Part shown: positions 53,606 through 61,535 of the stretch, piece by piece
Layout: each line of letters opens with the position of its first letter
How positions within the stretch are numbered: position 1 is the first letter of the stretch
Assembly (NCBI RefSeq): GCF_000310245.1
Contig: NC_020505.1
Location: 2,142,001-2,206,000 of the forward strand
Length of the DNA: 64,000 bases
Origin: Candidatus Sulfuricurvum sp. RIFRC-1
GTDB taxonomy: Bacteria > Campylobacterota > Campylobacteria > Campylobacterales > Sulfurimonadaceae
Direction of reading: 5' to 3'
Made by a program: the position numbers and the translations under genes
Notes under the pieces: generated by a model
The model's database searches: none
What the model was told of the DNA's origin: nothing
The model's input: the letters and a program-made list of their open reading frames with translations, nothing else

Positions 53606-55134
53606 ATTCCGGGAGCCTTCCACATCGGCTCTAAAACACCCTCTTTGACCAACTCCATCTGTTTGGAGTAGACTTTGAGCCATCTCTCTTTGATATCGCC
53701 ATACTGTACGTAATTCGACATATTCGGCTCATAGGTGCGTTCCATCTTGACGATATTGTTTCCCGCTTCTTCAAAGCTTTTATAGACCCCTGCACCGATC
53801 CCGCACGCCATCGCCACACCCAATGCCGTCGCTTCTTTGACCACCGGAACGTTTACTGCCAAACCGGTAACATCGGCGAGTATCTGCGACCATAATGCTC
53901 CATTGGAAGCACCGCTGGCAAACGTAATCGAGGTCGGCGAAACGCCGCAAAAAGCTTTGATGTTCTCCAAATTGATCGCACTGACGATACACGCATTCTC
54001 TTCCAATGCACGAAACATTGATGCAACATTGTATTTGGACTCATCCAATCCCAATCCGATAAATGAGGGGGAAGCGTGTATCCACTCTCCGTAATTCATC
54101 CGATCGCTAAAGATGGGGGTGATCCCGTACGAGCCAAGCGGAACCGACAAAGCCATTGCTTCAAGCTCGCTGTAGCTTTTCCCACACCCGAAGCTGTTGC
54201 GAAACCAGCGCATCACCAGCCCCGTAAAAAAGGTGATCCCCTCTGCCTGAGACATCCCTCGAACAACATGCGGATTGACACGTAACAGCATCTCATCTGA
54301 GAGGACGGCAGTGCTTGGGATATTGACCACCTGCTGCCAAAAGCTCCCGCCAAGTATGACTGCATCGCCCAGCGACGAAGCTCCGAGCCCCGCCGTGCCG
54401 ATCTGCACATCACCGCCCCCCATCACCACGAGGGTGTCACGGCTTAGACCCGTTTCGCTTGAAGCCTCAGCACTGATATGACCTAAAACCTCTCCGCTCT
54501 CTTGTATCGGAACAAACAAATCTTTGAGTCCACATTGTTCAAACTCGCTCTTATCCCAATCTCGTGATCGGAGGCTAAAGGCTCCTGCCGTTCCGGCATT
54601 TGATGGTTCACTGGCTAATTCACCACTAAGTTTAAAAAGGATCCAATCACTGATCATCGTAAAATAGCGGGCTTTTTCGTAGAGAGAGGGGCGATTGTTT
54701 TTCAACCATAAAAGACGCGGGGCGGCAGAGAGTGCAAAGGTTTGCCCGCTGATAGCATAACGCTCCGCTTCCAATGTTGGATAGCTATTTTTGAGATAGG
54801 CTACTTCCGCACCAGAGCGTCCATCCACATTCGCAACACCCCAAAGTTCGCGCTTTTCGCCATCATAAACCACAATTCCCTCACGCATACTTGATGCTGA
54901 CACTGCCACAATTTCAGACGCTTTGATATTTGCTTGGGCAATTGACTCTCGGATACACCGCTTGGCAAGTTCCCATCCCTTTATAAAATCAAAACCCATC
55001 GATCCGGTAACATTTGCTTCTGCAATATGTTCCCACTCGTACTGTGCTATAGAGATTTGATTGCCCAACTCATCAAAAATGATAGCGCGGATACTTCCCG
55101 TCCCCGCATCAATAACGAGGAAATAACAGTTCAT
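53602..55134 (-). CDS. lsrK: Autoinducer-2 kinase LsrK
   Basis: A 510-residue FGGY-family sugar kinase. It matches E. coli LsrK from end to end by memory: DAGTGSIRAIIFD (9-21), SMREGIVVYDG, FTMISDWILFKLSGELA, VVMGGGDVQIGTAGLG, GGSFWQQVVN, HVVRGMSQAE, PIFSDRMNY and the C-terminal MWKAPGI. LsrK phosphorylates DPD/AI-2 in the cytoplasm. The start overlaps the stop of a small gene as ATGA. No lsr transporter or LsrR gene lies in the window. Confidence 0.93.
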   Translation of the reverse strand: MNCYFLVIDAGTGSIRAIIFDELGNQISIAQYEWEHIAEANVTGSMGFDFIKGWELAKRCIRESIAQANIKASEIVAVSASSMREGIVVYDGEKRELWGVANVDGRSGAEVAYLKNSYPTLEAERYAISGQTFALSAAPRLLWLKNNRPSLYEKARYFTMISDWILFKLSGELASEPSNAGTAGAFSLRSRDWDKSEFEQCGLKDLFVPIQESGEVLGHISAEASSETGLSRDTLVVMGGGDVQIGTAGLGASSLGDAVILGGSFWQQVVNIPSTAVLSDEMLLRVNPHVVRGMSQAEGITFFTGLVMRWFRNSFGCGKSYSELEAMALSVPLGSYGITPIFSDRMNYGEWIHASPSFIGLGLDESKYNVASMFRALEENACIVSAINLENIKAFCGVSPTSITFASGASNGALWSQILADVTGLAVNVPVVKEATALGVAMACGIGAGVYKSFEEAGNNIVKMERTYEPNMSNYVQYGDIKERWLKVYSKQMELVKEGVLEPMWKAPGI

Positions 55135-55334
55135 CGAAGTTCTTTCATATTGATGAACACATCCATAGGAAGATGCTGATCCATATCATCCTTCACTTTT
55201 TCAATACGAATATTACAAATGGAGTCTTTGAGTTGTTCTGCCAGTTCTTGAAGTTCTTTTTCACTTTCGCGTTTGGCAATACCTCGTGCGGAACATCCGG
55301 TGACACCGGAGTGGTTATAAGTCATACGATACAT
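55131..55334 (-). CDS. Small protein coupled to lsrK, unknown function
   Basis: A 67-residue soluble protein from ATG 55334; an upstream ATG adds a hydrophobic stretch and is less likely. It is basic then helical (ESEKELQELAEQLKDSI), with Cys residues at GCSARG and ICNIRI. No family is recognised. Its stop overlaps the lsrK start (ATGA), so the two are translated together. Confidence 0.6.
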   Translation of the reverse strand: MYRMTYNHSGVTGCSARGIAKRESEKELQELAEQLKDSICNIRIEKVKDDMDQHLPMDVFINMKELR

Positions 55335-55406
55335 AGCTAATCCAATAAATATTTTATTGATTAGGATAAAGCAAAGAGGGTTCCACAAAAGAACACCTCT
55401 ATGAAT

Positions 55407-55817
55407 TTAATATTCGATTACGCGCGGTAAACTTTTTGCCTCTTCAATCCACCGAACAAGCTCTTTCTCCGTTGGAATGCGTTTACTGAGATTTTTACTG
55501 CTGTTTACTTCATCCATTTTTTTCAATAAATTGGATGGAACTCGTTGAGCCAACTCTTTTGTTGTATCCACACCTGATGCTTCAAGCAATTCTGAATACT
55601 GAGGACCGACCCCTTTAATCCGAAACAAATCAACCATATTGGCAAATCGTGTAATATTCTTCTCCGTTATTCCCGTCTCTTTGGCTACTGCTGTACGTTT
55701 AGCCGGCGTTGAAAGAGCAGTGAGCAACTCACCGGTATCATTAATACCGGATGAACGCAACTTTTCACCGTATACTGTACCAATACCTTCAACTGCATCA
55801 ATTTTGTAATGTGCCAT
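55407..55817 (-). CDS. DUF4332 helix-hairpin-helix protein
   Basis: A 136-residue protein with GGAGG 7 bases before ATG 55817. Two helix-hairpin-helix-like motifs are seen, VEGIGTVYGEKLRSSGI near residue 8 and IKGVGPQYSELLEASGV near residue 67, the pattern of the DUF4332 family. Family members are thought to bind nucleic acid or act as a scaffold; the exact role is unknown. It lies 72 bases upstream of the lsrK-coupled gene in the same direction. Confidence 0.85.
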   Translation of the reverse strand: MAHYKIDAVEGIGTVYGEKLRSSGINDTGELLTALSTPAKRTAVAKETGITEKNITRFANMVDLFRIKGVGPQYSELLEASGVDTTKELAQRVPSNLLKKMDEVNSSKNLSKRIPTEKELVRWIEEAKSLPRVIEY

Positions 55818-55913
55818 CAACTATCCTCCGTTGACAATATAATGGCCCAGTATAACGGTAAAATGTAATTGAAAAGTGAAAATGAAGTTGAAAAAAAGAG
55901 AAAGAAAGTTTAT

Positions 55914-56005
55914 AAAGCGTGGTTCACTACGCGTGAGTCCTCTACTGAAGAGAACTTAGCATTAGCGTAGCCAATCGGGGCTTTGCTCCGTTGGCGTTAT
56001 TGTAA
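55914..56005. repeat. Structured intergenic repeat, family 1, copy 3
   Basis: Hairpins: GCGTGG/CTACGC (55917-55932), CTCT/AGAG with loop ACTGA (55940-55952), and CCAATCGG/CCGTTGG (55971-55994). It ends next to the porB stop. The middle hairpin keeps the CTGA loop of the 51046 copy while its stem bases change in pairs. The gap of 188 bases before the DUF4332 gene holds nothing else. Confidence 0.7.
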
Positions 56006-56962
56006 TTAGACACTTGCCTCTTCGCGGCGTTGGAGATAATCCCATTTCGCATCGATACGTGTTTGCCACTCATCGATAAGGTATTCATTTTGTTTAGTGA
56101 AAAGGTGTTTAAAACGCCCTTGTGCACCAAGATAGTCACGTACCGGAATAATATTTTTCGGACGATAAGTAATGTTAAGTTGAGTTCCATCGATAATCTC
56201 ATACAATGGGAAAACCAAAGAATCGGTTGCCAAATCAGAGATAGAAATCGTATCTTCCGGTGCAAATTTCCACTCGGTTGTACAAGCTGACATCGCATTG
56301 ATATAAACAGGGCCCTCTGCCGCAAATCCTTTTTGGATTTTAGCTACCATATCTTTCCATTTGTTCGGAGCAACCTGAGCTACGTATGGCGCACCGTGTG
56401 CCGCCATAATCGCCATCATATCTTTTTTATTACGTTTTTCACCGTAACTGATACGTCCTGCAGGAGTAGTCGTCGCGGATGCACCGATCGGAGTCGAAGA
56501 TGAACGTTGTCCACCCGTGTTCGCATACACTTCGTTATCCAAACAAACGTACATCATGTTATGACCACGCTCGAAACACCCGGAAATCCATTGGAAACCG
56601 ATATCATAAGTCGCACCGTCTCCGCCGAATGCAACGAATTTAGGGGTACGATCCGGCTGTTTCAAACGCCCTTTTGTTTTGAGCGCTTTGTACATTGCCT
56701 CAGCTCCCGCTACCGCAGATGAGCCATTTTCAAATCCGATGTGAATCCATGAAGCATCCCATGACGTATACGGATAAACGGCCGTACATACTTCCAAACA
56801 TCCGGTTGATGCCGCAAGAATCAAATCATCATTCGTAGCGTTCAAAACTTCACGAACGATAATCGAGTGGGCACAGCCCGGGCAAAGAAGGTTAGCACCC
56901 TCAAAACGATCCGCCGAAGTGGAAAACTCTTTGAGGTTTTTAATTTTTTTCATTTCTGACAC
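56006..56962 (-). CDS. porB: Pyruvate:ferredoxin oxidoreductase, beta subunit
   Basis: A 318-residue thiamin-diphosphate subunit. Marks are the Cys pair CPGCAHS near residue 28, the ThDP/Mg2+ motif GGDGATYDIGFQW (about 114-126) and LDNEVYANTGGQRS. With the alpha, gamma and delta subunits it reversibly makes pyruvate from acetyl-CoA and CO2 with reduced ferredoxin, a step of carbon fixation in reductive-TCA bacteria. Last gene of porCDAB. Confidence 0.95.
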   Translation of the reverse strand: MSEMKKIKNLKEFSTSADRFEGANLLCPGCAHSIIVREVLNATNDDLILAASTGCLEVCTAVYPYTSWDASWIHIGFENGSSAVAGAEAMYKALKTKGRLKQPDRTPKFVAFGGDGATYDIGFQWISGCFERGHNMMYVCLDNEVYANTGGQRSSSTPIGASATTTPAGRISYGEKRNKKDMMAIMAAHGAPYVAQVAPNKWKDMVAKIQKGFAAEGPVYINAMSACTTEWKFAPEDTISISDLATDSLVFPLYEIIDGTQLNITYRPKNIIPVRDYLGAQGRFKHLFTKQNEYLIDEWQTRIDAKWDYLQRREEASV

Positions 56963-56971
56963 ATTGGCTCC

Positions 56972-58195
56972 TTAGAAAAAAGAGAGTTTCGGTCCGCGAA
57001 GACCGATATATTGTTGCAATGGCGTTGTCGGTTTGCCCGCATCCGCATTTGCTTTAAGATCTTGGAAGATACTCACTAAGTGTGCTTTGGTCAAATCACG
57101 TCCGCCCAATCCGTAGATGTAGTTCGTAAGAACCGCTTTGGTGTCAGTGTTGAACAATGAACCTGAAAGCTCATTGAAAAGAGCTCCCATTGCGCCGTGC
57201 GGGCTTGAACGATCCAATGAACCGATTGCTTTTACATTTTTCAATGCGTCTGCAATTTGCTCTAATGGCCAAGGACGGAATACACGGATACCGATAACAC
57301 CCGCTTTAATACCCTGTTGCGCACGCATCTCAAGAGCAACTTCACGCGCTGTTTCGACCGATGTTCCCATACATACAACGGCTACTTCTGCATCGTCCAT
57401 ATTGTACGATTCAACGATGTTGTATTTACGTCCGGTCAATTTTTCGAACTCGTCGAATGCTGCTTCGATTTTAGGGATAACTGCTGTCATAAGAGCATGT
57501 TGCTGACGTGCTTTATGCTCAAAATGCCAATCTTCTTCCGTTTGTACCCCGTGAGTTACCGGATGATCAAGATCCAGCATGTCATTCATCGGTTTGTAAT
57601 CGCCGACAAAGTTATAAGCCGCTTCATCGCTCAGAGTGTGAACCCCTTGAGCCGTGTGCGATGTCATAAATCCGTCTTGGTTAACGATTGCCGGTAAACG
57701 AACGTCATGATCTTCGGAAACTTTGAAAGCGATAAAGTTCAAATCGTATGCCTCTTGCGGAGAATAAGCACCAAATTGAATCCAACCGCTATCACGCCCC
57801 ATGTACATATCGGAGTGGTCACCGTTAACGTTCAACGGTGCGCCGATAGCGCGATTTACAAGATTGAGAACGATCGGCAAACGCATTCCGGATGCGGAAT
57901 AAAGCGTTTCCAACATCAAGGCAAAACCTTGCGATGATGTAGCCGTTGCAACCCGTCCGCCTGCAGCTGCAGCACCGATACAACATGACATTGCACCGTG
58001 TTCGGATTCGGTCATGACAAATTCGCCGTCAACATAGCCATTTGCCGTAAAACCGGCATAATTTTCAACGATAGGAGTCGAAGGGGTGATCGGGTAAGCC
58101 GCTACAACGTCAACTTGTACTTGACGGAGCGCTTGGCTTGCAGCCATATTTCCATCCCAGACTTCAATATCGCGTAGTTCGATTGTATCTGCCAT
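56972..58195 (-). CDS. porA: Pyruvate:ferredoxin oxidoreductase, alpha subunit
   Basis: A 407-residue subunit with the pyrimidine-binding and C-terminal domains of the 2-oxoacid oxidoreductases. Marks are AAYPITPSTPIVE (about 34-46), TESEHGAMSCCIGAAAAGGRV, and the VCMGTSVETAREVA segment. The start overlaps the delta-subunit stop by one base; porB follows 9 bases after. Confidence 0.95.
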   Translation of the reverse strand: MADTIELRDIEVWDGNMAASQALRQVQVDVVAAYPITPSTPIVENYAGFTANGYVDGEFVMTESEHGAMSCCIGAAAAGGRVATATSSQGFALMLETLYSASGMRLPIVLNLVNRAIGAPLNVNGDHSDMYMGRDSGWIQFGAYSPQEAYDLNFIAFKVSEDHDVRLPAIVNQDGFMTSHTAQGVHTLSDEAAYNFVGDYKPMNDMLDLDHPVTHGVQTEEDWHFEHKARQQHALMTAVIPKIEAAFDEFEKLTGRKYNIVESYNMDDAEVAVVCMGTSVETAREVALEMRAQQGIKAGVIGIRVFRPWPLEQIADALKNVKAIGSLDRSSPHGAMGALFNELSGSLFNTDTKAVLTNYIYGLGGRDLTKAHLVSIFQDLKANADAGKPTTPLQQYIGLRGPKLSFF

Positions 58196-58611
58196 TAGTC
58201 TTCCTTCACTTCAGTATCAGCTTTTTTCTCTTTTTTAGGCCATTCGGCAAGGGCACTCTCTTCATCTTTTTGTTCTGGGAACATCAAAAGTGATTTTGGG
58301 TTTGTCGGACACACTTCGACACAGATCCCGCACCCTTTACAGTGATCAAAATCGATTCCGATCATTTTTTTATCACGTGAAATAATCGACATATCCGGAC
58401 AATACACCCAGCAAAATTGACAATCAATACAGTAGTCTTTGTTAAACAAAGGCTTTTCGATACGCCAGTCAGCTACGCTCGCAGTAAATGAGCTTGATTG
58501 TGAATAAGGGCGATTTTCAGGAAGCGTTGTTGCAATATCACGAACTGCTCCATCAAATGTTCGGAGCATGGCACCGATTTCGAACCCATCCCATCCTTGT
58601 TTTTCCATCAT
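58195..58611 (-). CDS. porD: Pyruvate:ferredoxin oxidoreductase, delta subunit
   Basis: A 138-residue ferredoxin-like subunit. Two [4Fe-4S] motifs are clear: CIDCQFCWVYCP (about 60-71) and CKGCGICVEVCP (about 91-102). It carries electrons between the catalytic subunits and ferredoxin or flavodoxin. It lies between porC and porA. Confidence 0.95.
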   Translation of the reverse strand: MMEKQGWDGFEIGAMLRTFDGAVRDIATTLPENRPYSQSSSFTASVADWRIEKPLFNKDYCIDCQFCWVYCPDMSIISRDKKMIGIDFDHCKGCGICVEVCPTNPKSLLMFPEQKDEESALAEWPKKEKKADTEVKED

Positions 58612-58618
58612 GTGCTCC

Positions 58619-59176
58619 TTACTTCACTTCATCATACGCGCGTTGAATCGCGATCATGTTAGCATCGATAATTTTTTGCGGTAATTTTTTCAATACCCGT
58701 ATCATGTTCTCTTTGAAAAAGTCCATCTCATACATTCCTGATACCTTCATCAAAGCGCCTAACATCGGTGTGTTAGGGATCGCTTTCCCGATTGTCTCTT
58801 GTGAGATTTTAATACAGTCTACCGTGTAAACTTTTTTACCCGCAAGTTTAGGTTGGGAGGCGATTAGCTCTTCCGTACCCATATGCGTTGTAATGATATA
58901 GACGGTATTCTCTTTTTCATTTGCTGTAATATCTGCCACGTAAACCAGTGCGGGGTCAATTACCAAAACATAATCTGGAGCCATGAATTTTTCATGGTTC
59001 ATAATGACTTTATCATCAACACGGTTATAGGCGGTCATAGCGGCCCCACGTTTAGCGGAACCGTAAAATGCAAATGCTTGAACATGCTTACCGGTGGTAG
59101 ATACAACATCGGCCAAACCTTTGGCACCGGTTACAGCGCCTTGTCCGGCACGACTATGCCATCGAATTTCTAGCAT
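58619..59176 (-). CDS. porC: Pyruvate:ferredoxin oxidoreductase, gamma subunit
   Basis: A 185-residue gamma subunit. It begins MLEIRWHSRAGQGAVTGAK, the usual family opening, and has GSAKRGAAMTAYNRV near residue 40 and PNTPMLGALMKVSGM near residue 133. First gene of the operon, with AGGGAG before the ATG and a palindrome just upstream. Confidence 0.95.
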   Translation of the reverse strand: MLEIRWHSRAGQGAVTGAKGLADVVSTTGKHVQAFAFYGSAKRGAAMTAYNRVDDKVIMNHEKFMAPDYVLVIDPALVYVADITANEKENTVYIITTHMGTEELIASQPKLAGKKVYTVDCIKISQETIGKAIPNTPMLGALMKVSGMYEMDFFKENMIRVLKKLPQKIIDANMIAIQRAYDEVK

Positions 59177-59190
59177 GAATTCTCCCTCTG

Positions 59191-59206
59191 ACTTAAGTTC
59201 TTAAGT
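59191..59206. promoter_or_regulatory. Palindrome upstream of the por operon
   Basis: A perfect dyad ACTTAAG-TT-CTTAAGT lies 14 bases before the porC start, just ahead of its ribosome site. This is a likely operator or mRNA element. The rest of the 125-base gap to the phosphatase gene shows no clear promoter. Confidence 0.55.
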
Positions 59207-59301
59207 TTAATTTTAATCAGTACACGTATTCTATGAAAGTTGCTCTTAAATGTAGCTTTTCACCATTTACGAGCTTTCAAACCAAAGACAAAGTGTTACT
59301 T

Positions 59302-59946
59302 TCATCCCCGCAGAGCGATGTATCGCACCGCTTCAAGAGCATCTCTTTGTATAACATCTGTTAATGTGAGTAATTGTTCTATATTATCATATCCACTGGT
59401 TACCGCCACACATTCAATACCGGCTCTTTTAGATGATTCAATATCCAAACAGGTATCTCCGATCATCCATGCCTCTTGATTTTCATGACCCATCTGGAGC
59501 AATGCTTTCAAAATAGGTTCAGGATGGGGTTTTCGGTTTTCAACATCCTCAAATCCGATCAGAACATCGAAGTAGTGCATAATTTCAAAATGTTCCATTA
59601 GTTCACGTGAGTAGCGCCCCGTTTTGGTCGTTACAATCCCCAGTCTCGCAAATAAAGACGCCTCTTTTATCGCTTCTATCGCGTTGGGGAGCAAAAACGT
59701 TTTTTGGCATGAAATCTCCCGATAATAGAGCTTATACGTGCTTACATGCGTATCGACCAGATCTGCTTGAACGCCGACACCGGCAAACATTACCTCAAGG
59801 GGATGTCCTATTTGTGAAGTAATCATCGACTCCGTAACTTCTAAACCCAAATTATGTGTTCGAAGCGAATGGTAAAAACTCTCTAAAATAGCCTCCGTCG
59901 AGTCGATCAATGTCCCGTCCAAATCAAACAATATTATTTTTTTCAT
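59302..59946 (-). CDS. gph: HAD-family phosphatase, Gph-like
   Basis: A 214-residue haloacid-dehalogenase hydrolase from ATG 59946, which overlaps the upstream stop as ATGA. Motif I is FDLDGTLIDST (about 6-16), motif II in GIVTTKTGRY near residue 104, and motif III/IV in MIGDTCLDIESSKRAG. It resembles phosphoglycolate phosphatase, but substrate range in this family is wide. Confidence 0.82.
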   Translation of the reverse strand: MKKIILFDLDGTLIDSTEAILESFYHSLRTHNLGLEVTESMITSQIGHPLEVMFAGVGVQADLVDTHVSTYKLYYREISCQKTFLLPNAIEAIKEASLFARLGIVTTKTGRYSRELMEHFEIMHYFDVLIGFEDVENRKPHPEPILKALLQMGHENQEAWMIGDTCLDIESSKRAGIECVAVTSGYDNIEQLLTLTDVIQRDALEAVRYIALRG

Positions 59947-61448
59947 TTTTTTTCCCAATCAATATAATCTTCCCATATCCCGTTAATGGTTGGCTTTATC
60001 CCTCGTATCGATCGGCTGTACACATTGATCTCATTGGGGATCACTAAAAAAAGATACGGGTTGTCTCCCACTATTTGACCAAAGATTTGACGCTGCAAGG
60101 AGGCAATTTGTTCAGGCTCCGTTGAGTTTTCCATCTGCTCTATCAGTTTGTCGGTACGCACCGAATGATATCCGACCAGATTAAATCCCCCCGGAACATC
60201 GCTCTGGGAATGCCATAGCGCATAAGGATCAGGGGTAAGAGAGAGCGACCATCCGAGCAAAACCGAATCAAATTTTCGCGGCGTTACCACCGTATTTAAA
60301 AATGCCTGCCACTCCATGACGCGAAGGGTCACTTTGACTCCGACATCCAATAATTGCCGTTGTAAAATCTCAGCCGCATACGGGCGGATCGCATTGGAAT
60401 TTGAAGTTGCAATTTCAAATTCCAACGGTTTTCTCCTACTGTAGCCTGCAGCGCTAAGGAGTTCTTTCGCCCGTGCCAAATTACGCTTCGGAGCTTTAAC
60501 CTCATCATTAAACCCTTTGCTTCCCGGAAGAAAAGGGCCCGTACACACATTACCGTGTTTCAAAAAAAGAACATCGATCAATGCCTCTCGATCAATCGCT
60601 AAAGAGAGCGCTTCTCGTACGCGAGGGTCTTGAAATTTTTTCAGACGCAGATTAAATCCCAGATACGTGTAACTGTGTGAAGGAAGTTCCAACGTCGCGA
60701 ATTGTTTGTGAAACGATTTATCCAACTGTCGTTCATACTGCATCGGATCAAGTCCGTCCACATCGATTTGACCCGATTTAAGCATCAAAAACCGTGTCAT
60801 GGGATCGTTGATAACGTGAAAAACGATTTTATCAATCTTCGGACGGTGTTCAAAATAATGAGGATTCGCTTCCAATACGATCTGTTTGGAAAATTCCAGT
60901 TTTTTGAGAACATAAGGGCCCGTTCCGATCGGAGCGGTGTTGAATTTTGAGCCCATAATATCGTTTTCACGACTCAAAATATGTTTGGGGACTATCCCCA
61001 TCATCCATATTTCCAACGCTTTAAAATAGGGTTTCTCATACGCTACACGGAGGGTATAATCATCGATCACGCTCACATTTTTAATCACTCTGAAATCAGA
61101 GGCATAGGGGGTAATAGTTGTCGGGGATTTGATCAAATTGTAGGTAAACAAAACATCCGCAGCACTCAACGGCTTACCGTCATGCCATTTAACCCCCTGA
61201 CGAAGTTTAAACTCAATAAGGGTCGGAGTAATAAAACGGTACGACTCCGCAAGATCACCGATAATTTTCTGACCGCTCTCATCATATTTCACCAAAGAGC
61301 TAAACAAAAATCCAGCGATTGAAGAGCTTGCCGAATCGGTTGCGATAAGAGGGTTTAGACGTGCAGGGTTTGAAGAAGCACTGAGATGAAGTGTCGAAGC
61401 AATCAACCAGACACTTTGTAAAAGTAGCAATAATAATTTCAATCTCAA
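59943..61448 (-). CDS. Peptide/nickel-type ABC transporter substrate-binding protein
   Basis: A 501-residue family-5 solute-binding protein. It has a signal peptide (about 1-19). Marks are SSSIAGFLFSSLVKYDESG, the KWHDGKPLSAADVLFTYNLI block near residue 88 and SLAIDREALIDVLF near residue 290. It would deliver oligopeptides or another ligand to an inner-membrane permease, but no permease or ATPase gene lies beside it. It is coupled to the phosphatase gene. Confidence 0.9.
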   Translation of the reverse strand: MRLKLLLLLLQSVWLIASTLHLSASSNPARLNPLIATDSASSSIAGFLFSSLVKYDESGQKIIGDLAESYRFITPTLIEFKLRQGVKWHDGKPLSAADVLFTYNLIKSPTTITPYASDFRVIKNVSVIDDYTLRVAYEKPYFKALEIWMMGIVPKHILSRENDIMGSKFNTAPIGTGPYVLKKLEFSKQIVLEANPHYFEHRPKIDKIVFHVINDPMTRFLMLKSGQIDVDGLDPMQYERQLDKSFHKQFATLELPSHSYTYLGFNLRLKKFQDPRVREALSLAIDREALIDVLFLKHGNVCTGPFLPGSKGFNDEVKAPKRNLARAKELLSAAGYSRRKPLEFEIATSNSNAIRPYAAEILQRQLLDVGVKVTLRVMEWQAFLNTVVTPRKFDSVLLGWSLSLTPDPYALWHSQSDVPGGFNLVGYHSVRTDKLIEQMENSTEPEQIASLQRQIFGQIVGDNPYLFLVIPNEINVYSRSIRGIKPTINGIWEDYIDWEKK

Positions 61449-61463
61449 CCCGTTTTTTATGAA

Positions 61464-61505
61464 ATTATAACATTACTCCAATGTTATCCAAGCGTATGCT
61501 ATAAA
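61464..61505. promoter_or_regulatory. Divergent promoter region with a perfect palindrome
   Basis: An 8-bp dyad ATAACATT-N5-AATGTTAT (61467-61487) lies between the substrate-binding protein and the sulfatase genes. On the minus strand TTGGAT and TATAAT (61469-61464) are 16 bases apart and the dyad fills the spacer. On the plus strand TGCTATAAA (ending 61505) is an extended -10 for the sulfatase gene. Confidence 0.65.
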
Positions 61506-61535
61506 TACAGACATTTTTATCAGGAATACTAATAT

